From the NCBI RefSeq assembly GCF_003337275.1, contig NZ_QPJQ01000024.1:1-33704 (forward strand): 33,704 bases of DNA, read 5' to 3'. This stretch comes from Marinomonas foliarum. Its GTDB lineage: Bacteria; Pseudomonadota; Gammaproteobacteria; Pseudomonadales; Marinomonadaceae. The translations under genes were made by a program, and so were the position numbers. The notes beneath the pieces were generated by a model. That model searched no databases. It was not told the DNA's origin and saw nothing but the letters and a program-made list of their open reading frames with translations. Positions within the stretch are counted from its first letter, which is position 1, and each line of letters opens with the position of its first letter. Positions 9,038-17,536 of this stretch are shown here, piece after piece.

Positions 9038-9805
9038 ATGACTCAATTATCGCTTTGGCTTGCTTGTATTGTTTGTTTGATTGCTGGCACAGCGTATTTT
9101 ATTCGCCAGAAAAGCCTTTATACACAGTATGTAGGTGCGATTGCGATCGTTTCCCACACCCTTGCGCTTACACAAATACTGCTAAATCGTGATGGATTTA
9201 ACTTTTTAACAATTGGCTTGCTCATTGCGTTAATTGGCAACAGCCTTCTATGGCTTAGCAATCGTAACAAAGATTTGTCTTTGCTACTTGGCACCGCATT
9301 TCCCCTTAGCGCCATTATCATTGCCCTGAATGCTATTGAACCATGGAATTTGACTCAATTACACAGCAACTCTTGGGGCACTAGCGCTCACATTCTTATT
9401 GCCTCGGTCGCTTATAGCTTATTCGCTACCGCTTGTGGCGTCGGGATTTTACTTGCTATGCAGGAGTATCAACTTAGGCACCACAAACTGAAGCAACTAT
9501 TAAGAGTGCCACCACTGCAGGTCCTAGAACGCTTGATGTTTGAATTTATTTGGGCCGCATTTATTTTGCTGACCATCACAATTGCTACTGGCTTTTACTT
9601 CATTGAGGATATGTTTGCTCAGCATCTGGTCCATAAAACATTTTTTACAATTGCTTCTTGGTTCGTATTTGCGGGTTTACTTCTTGGCAGATACATAGCT
9701 GGCTGGCGCGGACAATTAGCGGTAAAACTGACTCTGAGTGGCTTTTTCTTACTCATGCTTGGCTACTTTGGCAGCAAAATTGCGCTGCAAATTTTACAAT
9801 ATTAA
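9038..9805 (+). CDS. ypjD: CcsA/CcmC-like inner membrane protein, YpjD family
   Basis: A 255-residue protein with about eight membrane segments. The C-terminal half carries the cytochrome-c-assembly (CcsA/ResC-like) fold signature HKTFFTIASWFVF at about 198-210, and a His near residue 118 lies in a conserved position. The E. coli relative YpjD is also next to ffh and is of unsettled function, perhaps haem related. It is transcribed divergently from ffh; the 129-bp gap contains an isolated TATAAT on the minus strand fit for ffh. The family assignment is firm, the role is not. Confidence 0.8.
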   Translation: MTQLSLWLACIVCLIAGTAYFIRQKSLYTQYVGAIAIVSHTLALTQILLNRDGFNFLTIGLLIALIGNSLLWLSNRNKDLSLLLGTAFPLSAIIIALNAIEPWNLTQLHSNSWGTSAHILIASVAYSLFATACGVGILLAMQEYQLRHHKLKQLLRVPPLQVLERLMFEFIWAAFILLTITIATGFYFIEDMFAQHLVHKTFFTIASWFVFAGLLLGRYIAGWRGQLAVKLTLSGFFLLMLGYFGSKIALQILQY

Positions 9806-9827
9806 CAGCGCATGATGTAAAGTATGT

Positions 9828-9856
9828 TTGACAGTCAGATCTTAAGAACCAATAAT
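9828..9856 (+). promoter_or_regulatory. Sigma-70 promoter of the CorC-type gene
   Basis: A perfect TTGACA (9828-9833), 17-bp spacer and AATAAT (9851-9856, 5 of 6 matches). The expected start point near 9863 leaves a leader of about 26 bases with GAGG ten bases before the TTG start codon of the downstream gene. Confidence 0.7.
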
Positions 9857-9888
9857 CCAATTATCTACATAATCGAGGCGATCCCTTT

Positions 9889-11145
9889 TTGAACGAAGTA
9901 CCCTTAGGTGTTCTTGGTGGAATACTTTTTTGTCTTATTTTACTTTCAGCTTTCTTTTCGAGTTCCGAGACAGGGATGTTGTCGATAAACAAATATCGAC
10001 TAAAACACCTTGTGAAAAACAAGAACCGATCTGCAATCAAAGTAAACACTCTTTTAGAACGCCCAGATAGACTTATTGGCGTCATCCTAATCGGAAACAA
10101 CTTTGTTAATATCCTAGCTTCCGCGATAGCAACCATCATTGCTGTACGCCTGTGGGGAGACGCTGGTGTAGCCATCGCAACGGCGGCACTAACTTTGGTG
10201 GTACTAATTTTTGCAGAGGTCACACCAAAAACGTTGGCGGCGATTCACCCAGAAAAAATCGCTTTTCCCGCGTCTTGGATTCTTGCAATTTTACTCAAAG
10301 TACTCTATCCACTCGTATGGCTAGTGAACGGCTTATCTAATGGGCTTTTACGCTTGATCGGTGTGCATGCATCGCAAAAGAATCACGACACGCTTGATTC
10401 CGAAGAATTAAGAACCGTCGTAAATGAGGCTAGTGGCTTAATCCCTGCGGCCCACCAAGAAATGCTGATATCCATACTCGACTTAGAAAGAGTCTCTGTT
10501 GAAGACATCATGGTGCCTCGAAACGAAGTTATCGGCATAGATATTGAAGACTCTATTGAAGAAATCATTGAGCAAATCTGTCAAAGCAGACACACGCGCA
10601 TGCCCGTATATAATGGCGAAATTAACAAGGTAATCGGCATTTTGCACGCACGTCATGCAGCAGTATTCCTTCGCGATCCCACACCATCCAAAGCCGCGCT
10701 ATTAAAAGCAACGGTTGAACCTTATTTCATCCCTGAAAGCACTTCGCTGAATACGGTCTTGCTCAACTTTCAGAAAGACCACCAGCAAATGGGTATCGTG
10801 GTTGATGAATACGGTGATGTTCAGGGTATTGCTGCATTAGAAGACGTACTTGAAGAAATCGTGGGTGAATTTACGCCACCAACACAAGACGAAGATGAAG
10901 AAATTCAGACACTGGACGACGGGTCATTTAGAATTGAAGGCTCGACACACATTCGAGAAATAAACAAAACATTGGATTGGCATTTACCGACAGACGGACC
11001 AAAAACATTAAATGGTCTTATCATCGAAACGCTGGAATTCATCCCTGAACACCCTATTAGCTTATGGGTTGGGCACTACATGATTGAAATCCAAGAAATC
11101 GAAGACAAAGTCGTTAAATACGCAAAACTTCAGCTAAAGCGTTAA
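9889..11145 (+). CDS. CNNM/CorC-HlyC family membrane transporter-like protein (YfjD type)
   Basis: A 418-residue protein with three domains in order: a DUF21/CNNM membrane domain (about 1-190, with FFSSSETGMLSINKYRL near residues 22-38), a pair of CBS domains (about 205-330, with VEDIMVPRNEVIGID and MGIVVDEYGDVQGI), and a C-terminal CorC_HlyC domain (about 335-415). The family is linked to Mg2+/Co2+ transport, and CBS pairs usually bind adenine nucleotides. In many gammaproteobacteria it follows ypjD and ffh, as here. The start codon is TTG, with GAGG upstream. The substrate ion is not deducible. Confidence 0.88.
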   Translation: MNEVPLGVLGGILFCLILLSAFFSSSETGMLSINKYRLKHLVKNKNRSAIKVNTLLERPDRLIGVILIGNNFVNILASAIATIIAVRLWGDAGVAIATAALTLVVLIFAEVTPKTLAAIHPEKIAFPASWILAILLKVLYPLVWLVNGLSNGLLRLIGVHASQKNHDTLDSEELRTVVNEASGLIPAAHQEMLISILDLERVSVEDIMVPRNEVIGIDIEDSIEEIIEQICQSRHTRMPVYNGEINKVIGILHARHAAVFLRDPTPSKAALLKATVEPYFIPESTSLNTVLLNFQKDHQQMGIVVDEYGDVQGIAALEDVLEEIVGEFTPPTQDEDEEIQTLDDGSFRIEGSTHIREINKTLDWHLPTDGPKTLNGLIIETLEFIPEHPISLWVGHYMIEIQEIEDKVVKYAKLQLKR

Positions 11146-11154
11146 GGAAATATC

Positions 11155-11700
11155 ATGAGATACTGCCCGCAATGCGGTCACGCCGTCAATATGACCATCC
11201 CTGCCGGGGATAATCGACTACGTGCGGTTTGCCCAAGTTGCGAGTTTATCGATTACGACAACCCTAGGCTAATCACTGGTACCATCCCGCTTTATAACGG
11301 CAAAATATTGCTTTGCAGGCGTAACATTGAACCACGCCTAGGTTTCTGGACATTACCTGCTGGCTTCATGGAAAACCAAGAAACAACCAGTGAAGGTGCG
11401 TTAAGAGAAACACTAGAAGAGAGCGGCTCAGTCGCCATATGCAAACAAGCATTTAGCATGATTAGCATCCCTCGCATCAACCAAGTTCACCTTTTCTACA
11501 TCGCACAATTAGAAAGAGATGACTTTCATACAACTGAAGAAAGCTCCGAAGTTGCCTTGTTTGCTCTTGATGAAATCCCTTGGGATGAACTGGCCTTTAG
11601 CAGCGTCAGTAAAACCATCGAACTTTTCATCGCTGATCATAAAAAAGGCCATTACGGCTTTCACGAAGATACGATTCACTTCAATACTGTATCGGAATAA
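11155..11700 (+). CDS. Nudix hydrolase with N-terminal zinc ribbon
   Basis: A 181-residue cytoplasmic hydrolase of nucleoside-diphosphate-linked compounds. C4, C7, C26 and C29 form a zinc ribbon. The Nudix box G-x5-E-x7-RE-x2-EE-x-G is complete, with G70, E76, R84, E85, E88, E89 and G91. This zinc-ribbon Nudix type is related to NADH-pyrophosphatase-like proteins but lacks the full NudC length, so the substrate is open; ADP-ribose, NADH or FAD are possible. It starts 9 bp after the CorC-type gene with a good AAGGAAA site. Its last 20 bases overlap the convergent small gene. Confidence 0.85.
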   Translation: MRYCPQCGHAVNMTIPAGDNRLRAVCPSCEFIDYDNPRLITGTIPLYNGKILLCRRNIEPRLGFWTLPAGFMENQETTSEGALRETLEESGSVAICKQAFSMISIPRINQVHLFYIAQLERDDFHTTEESSEVALFALDEIPWDELAFSSVSKTIELFIADHKKGHYGFHEDTIHFNTVSE

Positions 11701-11989
11701 AGTGGTAGGCCACCTCTTCATAGGGGTGAGCCAATAACAATGCGGCCAGCACTCCAGCCTTTACCTCATCATCCAGAACGATCTCGACTCGATATTCATC
11801 AACAAACTCCAACTCATCAAGCTTACCTAGAAATGGCGTAGCGCCTTTTCTAGGACGGAACTGCCCCTGCCCTTTTACTTGCCAGCAACAGGAATCATAA
11901 TCCCCCATAGCGCCCGCACCAGCAGAAAACACAGCCTGCTTTACAGACTCCAAATGCGACTCAGGCACATAAAATATTAACGAATACAT
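11681..11989 (-). CDS. NIF3/YqfO C-terminal-like (CutA/PII-fold) protein
   Basis: A 102-residue soluble protein. MYSLIFYVPESHLESVKQAVFSAGAG at the start and HPYEEVAYHFIPI at the end match the stand-alone domain related to the PII/CutA-like insert of NIF3/YqfO proteins. Members often bind metal and their role is unsettled. AGGG lies five bases before the ATG. It runs against the Nudix gene and their 3' ends overlap by 20 bases. Confidence 0.8.
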   Translation of the reverse strand: MYSLIFYVPESHLESVKQAVFSAGAGAMGDYDSCCWQVKGQGQFRPRKGATPFLGKLDELEFVDEYRVEIVLDDEVKAGVLAALLLAHPYEEVAYHFIPIQY

Positions 11990-12033
11990 AACACCCTCTC
12001 ACTACACCAACTTTATTAAACTCAAAAATCATC

Positions 12034-12897
12034 TCACCAGAGACTAACCTGCTCCTGACTGTGCGGTAAAGCCAAAGCACTTTGATAATAAGGGTTTAAA
12101 ATACGAACTCTTTCATCCAATTGCGCCGCCAAGGTTGGCGCAGCAATATTATCGGATGAGTGAACAAACACACTTGGGGTAAGTCCTTGTGACAACCACT
12201 GAGACAATTTTGCCGCCCATTGGTCTAGCCATAATTCATTGCGTGGCAAATCAGGATGGCCAATGAAACGCACCACAGGATGATTGGCTGTAACCACAGG
12301 ATGGCAAGGCACTCTTGGTTTCTTCTTCTGTGCATCAATCAGACTTTCACAATAAGCATCTGTCGAAAAAACAGGCCGAGAGTCCATTACCACACGATTA
12401 ACTTCACGATCAGACAATCCTGCTAAAAAACGTCGTTCTGTCTGAGACTTATTAAAATAGGCTAGATGACGCACTTCAACAGATAAAGGTGTAGATAACG
12501 TCCACATATCGCACAGGGCAAAAATAGTGTCCAAAGCACGCTCATCGCATATAGCAGGGAACTGCAACATGGTTGGACCAAGCTTAGCCTGTAACGGTTG
12601 CAAGGAAAGCATAAAAGCTAACCAATCGTGCTGAACGTCACTCCAAGAACGCTCTATTAATCGATGGGTCACGGTTTGAGGGGCTTTGAAACTGAATTTA
12701 AATCCATCAACAACAGACTCGTACCAACGAAATAACTGTGCATCGTCCACTTTGGTGTAAAAAGTACTACCAACTTCAACCGTAGAAAACACGTGTGAAT
12801 ACCGACCCAAACGCTCCCCTGTTGGTAAAGACGTGGGATAAAGCCAATTAACCCAAGCAGGGTGCTGCCATTGCGCCATACCATAATGAATTTTCAT
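12034..12897 (-). CDS. DUF72 family protein (YecE-like)
   Basis: A 287-residue soluble protein of the DUF72 TIM-barrel family. Typical elements are the opening IHYGMAQWQHPAWVNWLYP (here GMAQW replaces the more common G.SGW), VEVGSTFYTKV near residue 41, FKFSFKAPQTVTH near 67, LGPTMLQFP near 110 and VEVRH near 140. The biochemical activity of the family is not established. Its ATG overlaps the stop of the upstream 60-codon frame (ATGA), which suggests translational coupling. Confidence 0.85.
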   Translation of the reverse strand: MKIHYGMAQWQHPAWVNWLYPTSLPTGERLGRYSHVFSTVEVGSTFYTKVDDAQLFRWYESVVDGFKFSFKAPQTVTHRLIERSWSDVQHDWLAFMLSLQPLQAKLGPTMLQFPAICDERALDTIFALCDMWTLSTPLSVEVRHLAYFNKSQTERRFLAGLSDREVNRVVMDSRPVFSTDAYCESLIDAQKKKPRVPCHPVVTANHPVVRFIGHPDLPRNELWLDQWAAKLSQWLSQGLTPSVFVHSSDNIAAPTLAAQLDERVRILNPYYQSALALPHSQEQVSLW

Positions 12898-13076
12898 AAC
12901 CCAGCTTTGTGAAACTCAATAACATCATTAGTGTAAGCTTTTTCTTCCAACAGCAGGCTGATAGCCAAACCACCCTTTTGCTTTATACGTAACAAAAAAT
13001 AAGGCAATAAGTTCATAGCGACATACCTCAGATTATGCTTACCCCGATCAAAATAGAGGAAAAGCCTCAAACGCAT
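12894..13076 (-). CDS. Small basic hypothetical protein coupled to DUF72 gene
   Basis: A 60-codon frame with GGAG eight bases before its ATG. Its TGA overlaps the ATG of the DUF72 gene (ATGA). The product is basic at the N-terminus (MRLRLFLYF), has a hydrophobic middle (NLLPYFLLRI, LAISLLL) and I do not recognise it. A second possible start at 13017 also has GAGG in front and would give a 40-residue peptide. The coupling and the ribosome site argue for a real gene; without homologs it could also be a leader that only feeds ribosomes into the DUF72 gene. Confidence 0.45.
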   Translation of the reverse strand: MRLRLFLYFDRGKHNLRYVAMNLLPYFLLRIKQKGGLAISLLLEEKAYTNDVIEFHKAGL

Positions 13077-13389
13077 TTTTAAATCTCCAGCCTAAATGGT
13101 ACATTCCCAATCGCAGCCTTATAAGTTGGCCAAACTTAAGAATACCACACTCCAAGACCCTGTTTTAAAAAGCGACTTAATATCCATAGACAATTGATTT
13201 AACAATATAAAAAAACAAATTACACCTTCATTATCAAACTCAAAGTCTATCCAAACTAATTCCCCCCGCCCTTGCCAAGGGGGCAATTTAACCCAAAATA
13301 AGGCCTACATATAACATAAAAAATTATACGCTCTACGAGAACACAATTTAGCCAAACATAACAGTTTGAACCTTAGGCACAAAAGAAAC

Positions 13390-13406
13390 GTTAAGCTTAG
13401 CTTAAC
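13390..13406. promoter_or_regulatory. Operator-like palindrome upstream of dctP
   Basis: GTTAAG-CTTAG-CTTAAC is a perfect interrupted palindrome containing TTAAG-N5-CTTAA, a T-N11-A type LysR site. The same arms and spacer length recur at 17422-17436 next to the lysR gene. It lies 140 bp before the dctP start. Confidence 0.65.
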
Positions 13407-13460
13407 ATTTCTTTAAGTTTACCTCATTGCAAAGAGATAAACTTTCCATCAATACTAACC

Positions 13461-13504
13461 ATATGGCATACGGGTAACTCGATATATTGAAGCCAATGCC
13501 ATAT
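13461..13504. promoter_or_regulatory. 9-bp inverted repeat in the dctP leader region
   Basis: ATATGGCAT (13461-13469) is the exact reverse complement of ATGCCATAT (13496-13504), separated by 26 bp. It ends 42 bp before dctP. It could be a protein-binding pair or an mRNA stem with a large loop; the sequence alone does not decide. Confidence 0.4.
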
Positions 13505-13546
13505 TGAACGAAAGATAAAAATAATTAGCATAAGCTAGGAGTTCAG

Positions 13547-14518
13547 ATGAATCTTATTGCCAAAAACTTTATTTACATTAGTGTTACAGCAGCTTTCTCT
13601 TCAACCGCATTAGCAAATACAATTGTTTTCGCTCATGGCGCAAACCCTGGAAACCCTCGGTACGAAGCCGCTGAAATGTTTGCTAAACTAGTCCCTATAT
13701 GCACCTCCGGTCAATTTAATGTTCAAGTAGCACCTTCAGCTACGATGGGCGATGATGCAGAACAGTTAATATCCGCTCAAGCAGGCATTATAAATATGTC
13801 TGCAAACTCGCAAGGCACCACAGCTCAAATAGTTCCAGAAGTGGGAACTCTCGGCCTTCCTTTCTTATTCAAATCTGAAACTGATGTCTGGAGAGTACTT
13901 GATGGCGAAATTGGTCAAGAGCTAGACAGAAAAGCCCAAAGCTCTGGACTTAAGATTGTTACTTTTTGGGATAACGGCTTCCGAAATGTAACTCATACCA
14001 AGAAATCCATTCGCACCCCTGACGATATAAAAGGGATGAAAATTCGCACCCCACCAGATGAAGTCGCTCTAGATATATTTGCGACATTAGGAGCTAACCC
14101 AGCACCATTAGCTTGGAGCGAGCTCCCAACCTCACTTCGTAGTGGAGCATTCGATGGACAGGAAAATCCACTGACGAATATATACTCAGCCAAGATACAT
14201 GAAATTACACCTTACATATCAATGACAGGACACCAATACCAGAGCACACCTGTAGTTGCTGGCTTGGCATGGTGGGAAAGTCTAGACAGTAAAACTCAAG
14301 ATTGTATTTCTACGTCTGCCAAGCAAGCTGGCTGGTTCCAGCGCGGAAGAAATATGTTTGAAGTAGAGCGATTAAAAACAGTCTTAAAATCCGAGGGAGC
14401 TATAATCACAGAGGTTGATTACGATGCTTTTGTTAAAGCAACAGCACCTGTATACGAGAAATATGAAACTCAATACGGTGATTTCCTTAGAAAATTAAAA
14501 CTAGCTTCGGAACAATAA
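13547..14518 (+). CDS. dctP: TRAP transporter substrate-binding protein (DctP family)
   Basis: A periplasmic solute receptor that hands its ligand to the DctQM permease for Na+-driven import. The 323-residue precursor has a signal peptide ending ALA near residue 23. Family motifs are present: FRNVTHTKKSIRTPDDIKGMKIRTP, whose last arginine normally clamps the ligand carboxylate, and GAFDGQENPLTNI. A carboxylate ligand (organic or sugar acid) is therefore likely but unspecified. AGGAG precedes the start. It is the first gene of a dctPQM operon with dctQ two bases after its stop. Confidence 0.93.
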   Translation: MNLIAKNFIYISVTAAFSSTALANTIVFAHGANPGNPRYEAAEMFAKLVPICTSGQFNVQVAPSATMGDDAEQLISAQAGIINMSANSQGTTAQIVPEVGTLGLPFLFKSETDVWRVLDGEIGQELDRKAQSSGLKIVTFWDNGFRNVTHTKKSIRTPDDIKGMKIRTPPDEVALDIFATLGANPAPLAWSELPTSLRSGAFDGQENPLTNIYSAKIHEITPYISMTGHQYQSTPVVAGLAWWESLDSKTQDCISTSAKQAGWFQRGRNMFEVERLKTVLKSEGAIITEVDYDAFVKATAPVYEKYETQYGDFLRKLKLASEQ

Positions 14519-14519
14519 T

Positions 14520-15095
14520 ATGCATGACTACACCTCCAAAGGAAGTGTAAAAGTCTCGTCGGGCAAATTGCCCGGCAGACTTCTTTGCTTCTCTTTAACA
14601 CTACGTCGCTGTATTTATGTTGTCAGTGCAGGCATCATCTTAATTAGCTTTAGCACGATGTTTTTAGCTATTTTTGCGAATGTGTTTTTACGCTACCTTT
14701 TTGATCAAGGTATTTCATGGGCTTACGAGCTACCTCAGCTTCTATTCCCTTGGGCTGTGGCTGCTGGCATGGTGCTTGCTTCTACACTTAAAGGTAATAT
14801 TTCAATAGACTCTCTTGTCAATGCCCTTCCTGCTTCTATTCAAAGAATAGTACTTATTATGGTCAACCTTATCGTTGGTGCAACTTGCGTAAGCGTTTTG
14901 CACTACGCCATGCCAGTAATCAAGGCATCGAAATATACCAAGTTAGCAGAAACAGGATTATCACAAATATATGGCTACTCAAGCTTAGTATTCGCATTTA
15001 GCTTAATAGCTACTATATCTCTACTCAATATCATTGATTACTTACTAAGCAAAGAAAGTATCAATCGAAATCCTGAAAACAATAATTACAGCTAG
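14520..15095 (+). CDS. dctQ: TRAP transporter small permease (DctQ family)
   Basis: The small membrane subunit of a TRAP transporter, 191 residues with four membrane segments (about 33-58, 70-90, 107-127, 152-175). The characteristic VFLRYLFDQGISWAYELPQLLFPW stretch follows the first segment. The N-terminus is about 30 residues longer than usual, so a later start is possible, but the ATG right after the dctP stop fits coupling. The 10-bp gap to dctM supports one transcript. Confidence 0.9.
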   Translation: MHDYTSKGSVKVSSGKLPGRLLCFSLTLRRCIYVVSAGIILISFSTMFLAIFANVFLRYLFDQGISWAYELPQLLFPWAVAAGMVLASTLKGNISIDSLVNALPASIQRIVLIMVNLIVGATCVSVLHYAMPVIKASKYTKLAETGLSQIYGYSSLVFAFSLIATISLLNIIDYLLSKESINRNPENNNYS

Positions 15096-15105
15096 GGATC
15101 TAATT

Positions 15106-16362
15106 ATGGCAACTATTTTGCTTTGGCTGTTTCCACTACTACTAGTGGCTTCAGTTCCGGTGGCTTATGCAATGATTGGCGCGTCAGGCATTGCTTTGTT
15201 TATAGAAAACAAACCGCTTGCAGTTATGGCTCAGCGCCTCTATACACCTACTCAGAGCTTTCCAATGCTCGCTATTCCTTTCTTTATCTTAGCGGGGAGT
15301 CTCATGATGCAAGGCAAATTTGGCACTTACTTAGTTGAGTGTGCAAAAATGTTTGTTGGCCGTCTGAGAGGAGGCATGTGTCATGTGAGTGTTTTGGGTT
15401 CTGTCATGTTTGGTGGCGTTTCAGGATCTGCCGTTGCTGATGCATCCGCCCTTGGTAACGCCCTTATCCCCATCCAAAAAAAGGAAGGTTATTCAGCAGG
15501 CTTTGCAGGAGCTGTAAATGCAGCCTCTTCCACTGTATCGGTCTTAATTCCTCCATCCATACCATTGATTTTATATGGTCTTTCTTCCAATACATCCATT
15601 ATTGATTTATTTGTAGCAGGTATTCTTCCGGGCATTTTACTTGGTATGGGGATGCTACTTTTAGTCTGGTTGATTGCAGTCAAACGAGGCTATAAAAGCT
15701 CCCCTATTGAAGGCGGGTTTAAGCAGTGGAGAGCACAGCTATTGCACGCGTTACCGGCAATTTTTATGCCTATTTTTGTAATAGGAACGCTACGCTTTGG
15801 TATTGCCACACCAACCGAAATTAGCGTATTAGCTGTTGGATACGCTTTATTAATAGGCTTATTTATCTATAAAGACCTAAGTGTCAAATGCATTATTAAG
15901 GCAACCATAGATACGGGCGTTATGACTGGCGCGGTGATGGTCATAATTATGGCATCGTCGATTATTCAGTGGATCCTAACACTTGAGCAAGTACCTCAAA
16001 ATTTGGCCATTTGGGTAACGGCTACTATCTCTGAACCTTGGATGGTCATTCTTGCGATGAATGTTATTATGCTAATTGTTGGCACGTTTTTGGATTTGCC
16101 AGCTGCGGTATTATTACTGACGCCCTTATTCTCAACTATTGCAGCTTCAATAGGGCTAGATCCAGTGCAATTGGGTCTTATTATGGTAGTAAACTTAGCT
16201 ATAGGCTTATATACCCCGCCTGTTGGGACAACCCTTTATATATCTTCTTCAATCGCCAAAGTATCTATTGGTGCAGTTGTTAAAGAGCTGCTCCCTTTTT
16301 ATCTAATGGCTTTGGGAGTACTTGCACTAATTAGCTATGTCCCATCCCTAATCATTTATTAA
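15106..16362 (+). CDS. dctM: TRAP transporter large permease (DctM family)
   Basis: The large membrane subunit that carries out Na+-coupled transport. It has 418 residues and about 12 membrane segments. Typical motifs include FFILAGSLM, GGVSGSAVADASALG and a matching VPQNLAIWVT and TPPVGTTLY in the second half. The two-fold pseudo-repeat of the family is visible. It ends the operon; a hairpin and the convergent lysR gene follow. Confidence 0.93.
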   Translation: MATILLWLFPLLLVASVPVAYAMIGASGIALFIENKPLAVMAQRLYTPTQSFPMLAIPFFILAGSLMMQGKFGTYLVECAKMFVGRLRGGMCHVSVLGSVMFGGVSGSAVADASALGNALIPIQKKEGYSAGFAGAVNAASSTVSVLIPPSIPLILYGLSSNTSIIDLFVAGILPGILLGMGMLLLVWLIAVKRGYKSSPIEGGFKQWRAQLLHALPAIFMPIFVIGTLRFGIATPTEISVLAVGYALLIGLFIYKDLSVKCIIKATIDTGVMTGAVMVIIMASSIIQWILTLEQVPQNLAIWVTATISEPWMVILAMNVIMLIVGTFLDLPAAVLLLTPLFSTIAASIGLDPVQLGLIMVVNLAIGLYTPPVGTTLYISSSIAKVSIGAVVKELLPFYLMALGVLALISYVPSLIIY

Positions 16363-16385
16363 ACAAGACTATCAGGCCAACCCAA

Positions 16386-16418
16386 AACAACTCACTTGTT
16401 AAATGCAGGTGAGTTGTT
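16386..16418. terminator. Hairpin between dctM and lysR
   Basis: A perfect 10-bp stem, AACAACTCAC / GTGAGTTGTT, with a 13-base loop. On the minus strand the stem is followed by TT and GGG, on the plus strand by AA, so the U-tract is weak. Its position between two convergent genes makes a shared terminator likely. The right arm ends two bases inside the lysR stop codon. Confidence 0.55.
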
Positions 16419-17397
16419 AATGAGGATTTAACAATTCATCAATAACTTGGTCCTCAATAACCTGAACCCCTAGCTTAGTTAGTGTATCCAAAGTCACAAT
16501 TTGGTGTGCCTCCGCTTCTTCTAGCAACCAATTCGTAAATAACTGATAAAGCTTTCGACTTTGGTGCTGACTTGGGCTGACTACCCAGTAAGCAGGGATT
16601 TTAATAGCCCCAACTTCCGAATAAGCAGGAACAAGCTTACCAGACAGTAACTCTTCTACTGCTAGGGTTGTAGACTCCAATACTACACCAACACCATTTA
16701 CAGCTTGCTGAATAGCCATAGAAGAGCGATCAAAGCGAATTGCGGGGACGTCTGCATTCCGGCTAAAATGCAAACGAGCTAACCAAGCCTCCCATTGCAA
16801 CATAGCTTTTACACTATCTATTAATCGCGTCTGCTGTAATTTTTCCTCCATTGTTCCATTCAAGCCCTGTAAATAATCACGATACTCTGGACTGCACATT
16901 GGCAGAATATAGTCATGTAATACAGGTAAACAATACAATCCAGGCCAATCACTTGGGCCATATCGAATGTCAAAATCCACAACTTCTCGCTCAAAATTAG
17001 TTGGGTCTGGTGTTGCATCAATACGCAAATCCCACTCAGGGTACTGAGTAATAAAAGAATGGAGTCTTGGGCCTAGCCACCTGACAGCAAAACTAGGAAT
17101 AACTTTTACAATAAGCTGGTGGCTATCTCGCTTACGAGAAATAACGCGTCGTGCATTTTTCAAAATACCAAACGCTGACGAACTAGCCATGAACAAGCGC
17201 TCACCTTCTAATGTCAAACTCAGCTGGCGTTTATGGCGTTTAAAAAGCGCAACGCCAAGCATTTCTTCTAATAATTTAATCTGTTGACTAACTGCGGAAG
17301 CCGAAACATTTAACTCTTCTGAAGCTCGGGCTACTTTTCCATGACGTGCCACAGCTTCAAAATAAATCATCCCATTCAGACTAGGATCTCTCGACAT
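16417..17397 (-). CDS. LysR family regulator, GcvA-like subgroup
   Basis: A DNA-binding transcription regulator of 326 residues. The N-terminal winged helix-turn-helix covers about 5-65 (YFEAVARHGKVARASEELNVSASAVSQQIKLLEE), and the type 2 periplasmic-binding-like effector domain follows, with the GcvA-type segment DFDIRYGPSDWPGL. I place the start at 17397 because GGAG stands six bases before it; the ATG at 17409 has no ribosome site. It is divergent from the transketolase genes and convergent with dctM. The palindrome at 17422-17436 is 25 bp upstream of its start. It likely controls both neighbours and itself, probably with the transported substrate or a product as inducer. Confidence 0.88.
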   Translation of the reverse strand: MSRDPSLNGMIYFEAVARHGKVARASEELNVSASAVSQQIKLLEEMLGVALFKRHKRQLSLTLEGERLFMASSSAFGILKNARRVISRKRDSHQLIVKVIPSFAVRWLGPRLHSFITQYPEWDLRIDATPDPTNFEREVVDFDIRYGPSDWPGLYCLPVLHDYILPMCSPEYRDYLQGLNGTMEEKLQQTRLIDSVKAMLQWEAWLARLHFSRNADVPAIRFDRSSMAIQQAVNGVGVVLESTTLAVEELLSGKLVPAYSEVGAIKIPAYWVVSPSQHQSRKLYQLFTNWLLEEAEAHQIVTLDTLTKLGVQVIEDQVIDELLNPH

Positions 17398-17421
17398 AAA
17401 TGGCTCCATTATAGAAATTTG

Positions 17422-17436
17422 TTAAGTACAGCTTAA
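17422..17436. promoter_or_regulatory. Operator-like palindrome between lysR and transketolase genes
   Basis: TTAAG-TACAG-CTTAA, a perfect TTAAG-N5-CTTAA palindrome. It is the second copy of the element found at 13390-13406 upstream of dctP. It is placed to serve as the LysR recognition site for autoregulation and for activation of the divergent transketolase operon. Confidence 0.65.
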
Positions 17437-17536
17437 TTAACCTTTAATTTATGCTAATTGTCTAGCCTCTTCTCTCAGCGCAGAATAATTCCACGAGTTC
17501 AGGTAGCTTGTAAATTAAAAATAAGAGAGAGATATT

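Larger units (their letters stand above)
13077..13546. other. 470-bp non-coding regulatory region before the TRAP operon
   Basis: No credible gene was seen. The sequence is AT-rich with one GC-rich spot, CCCTTG-C-CAAGGG at 13269-13281. The right half contains the LysR-type palindrome at 13390-13406 and a 9-bp inverted repeat at 13461-13504. The dctP ribosome site AGGAG lies just before the ATG at 13547. No clear sigma-70 pair was found. Confidence 0.6.

Noticed and set aside
13269..13281. GC-rich dyad CCCTTG-C-CAAGGG as terminator
   Set aside because: The loop is too small in full pairing and no T-tract follows on either strand; no gene ends there.
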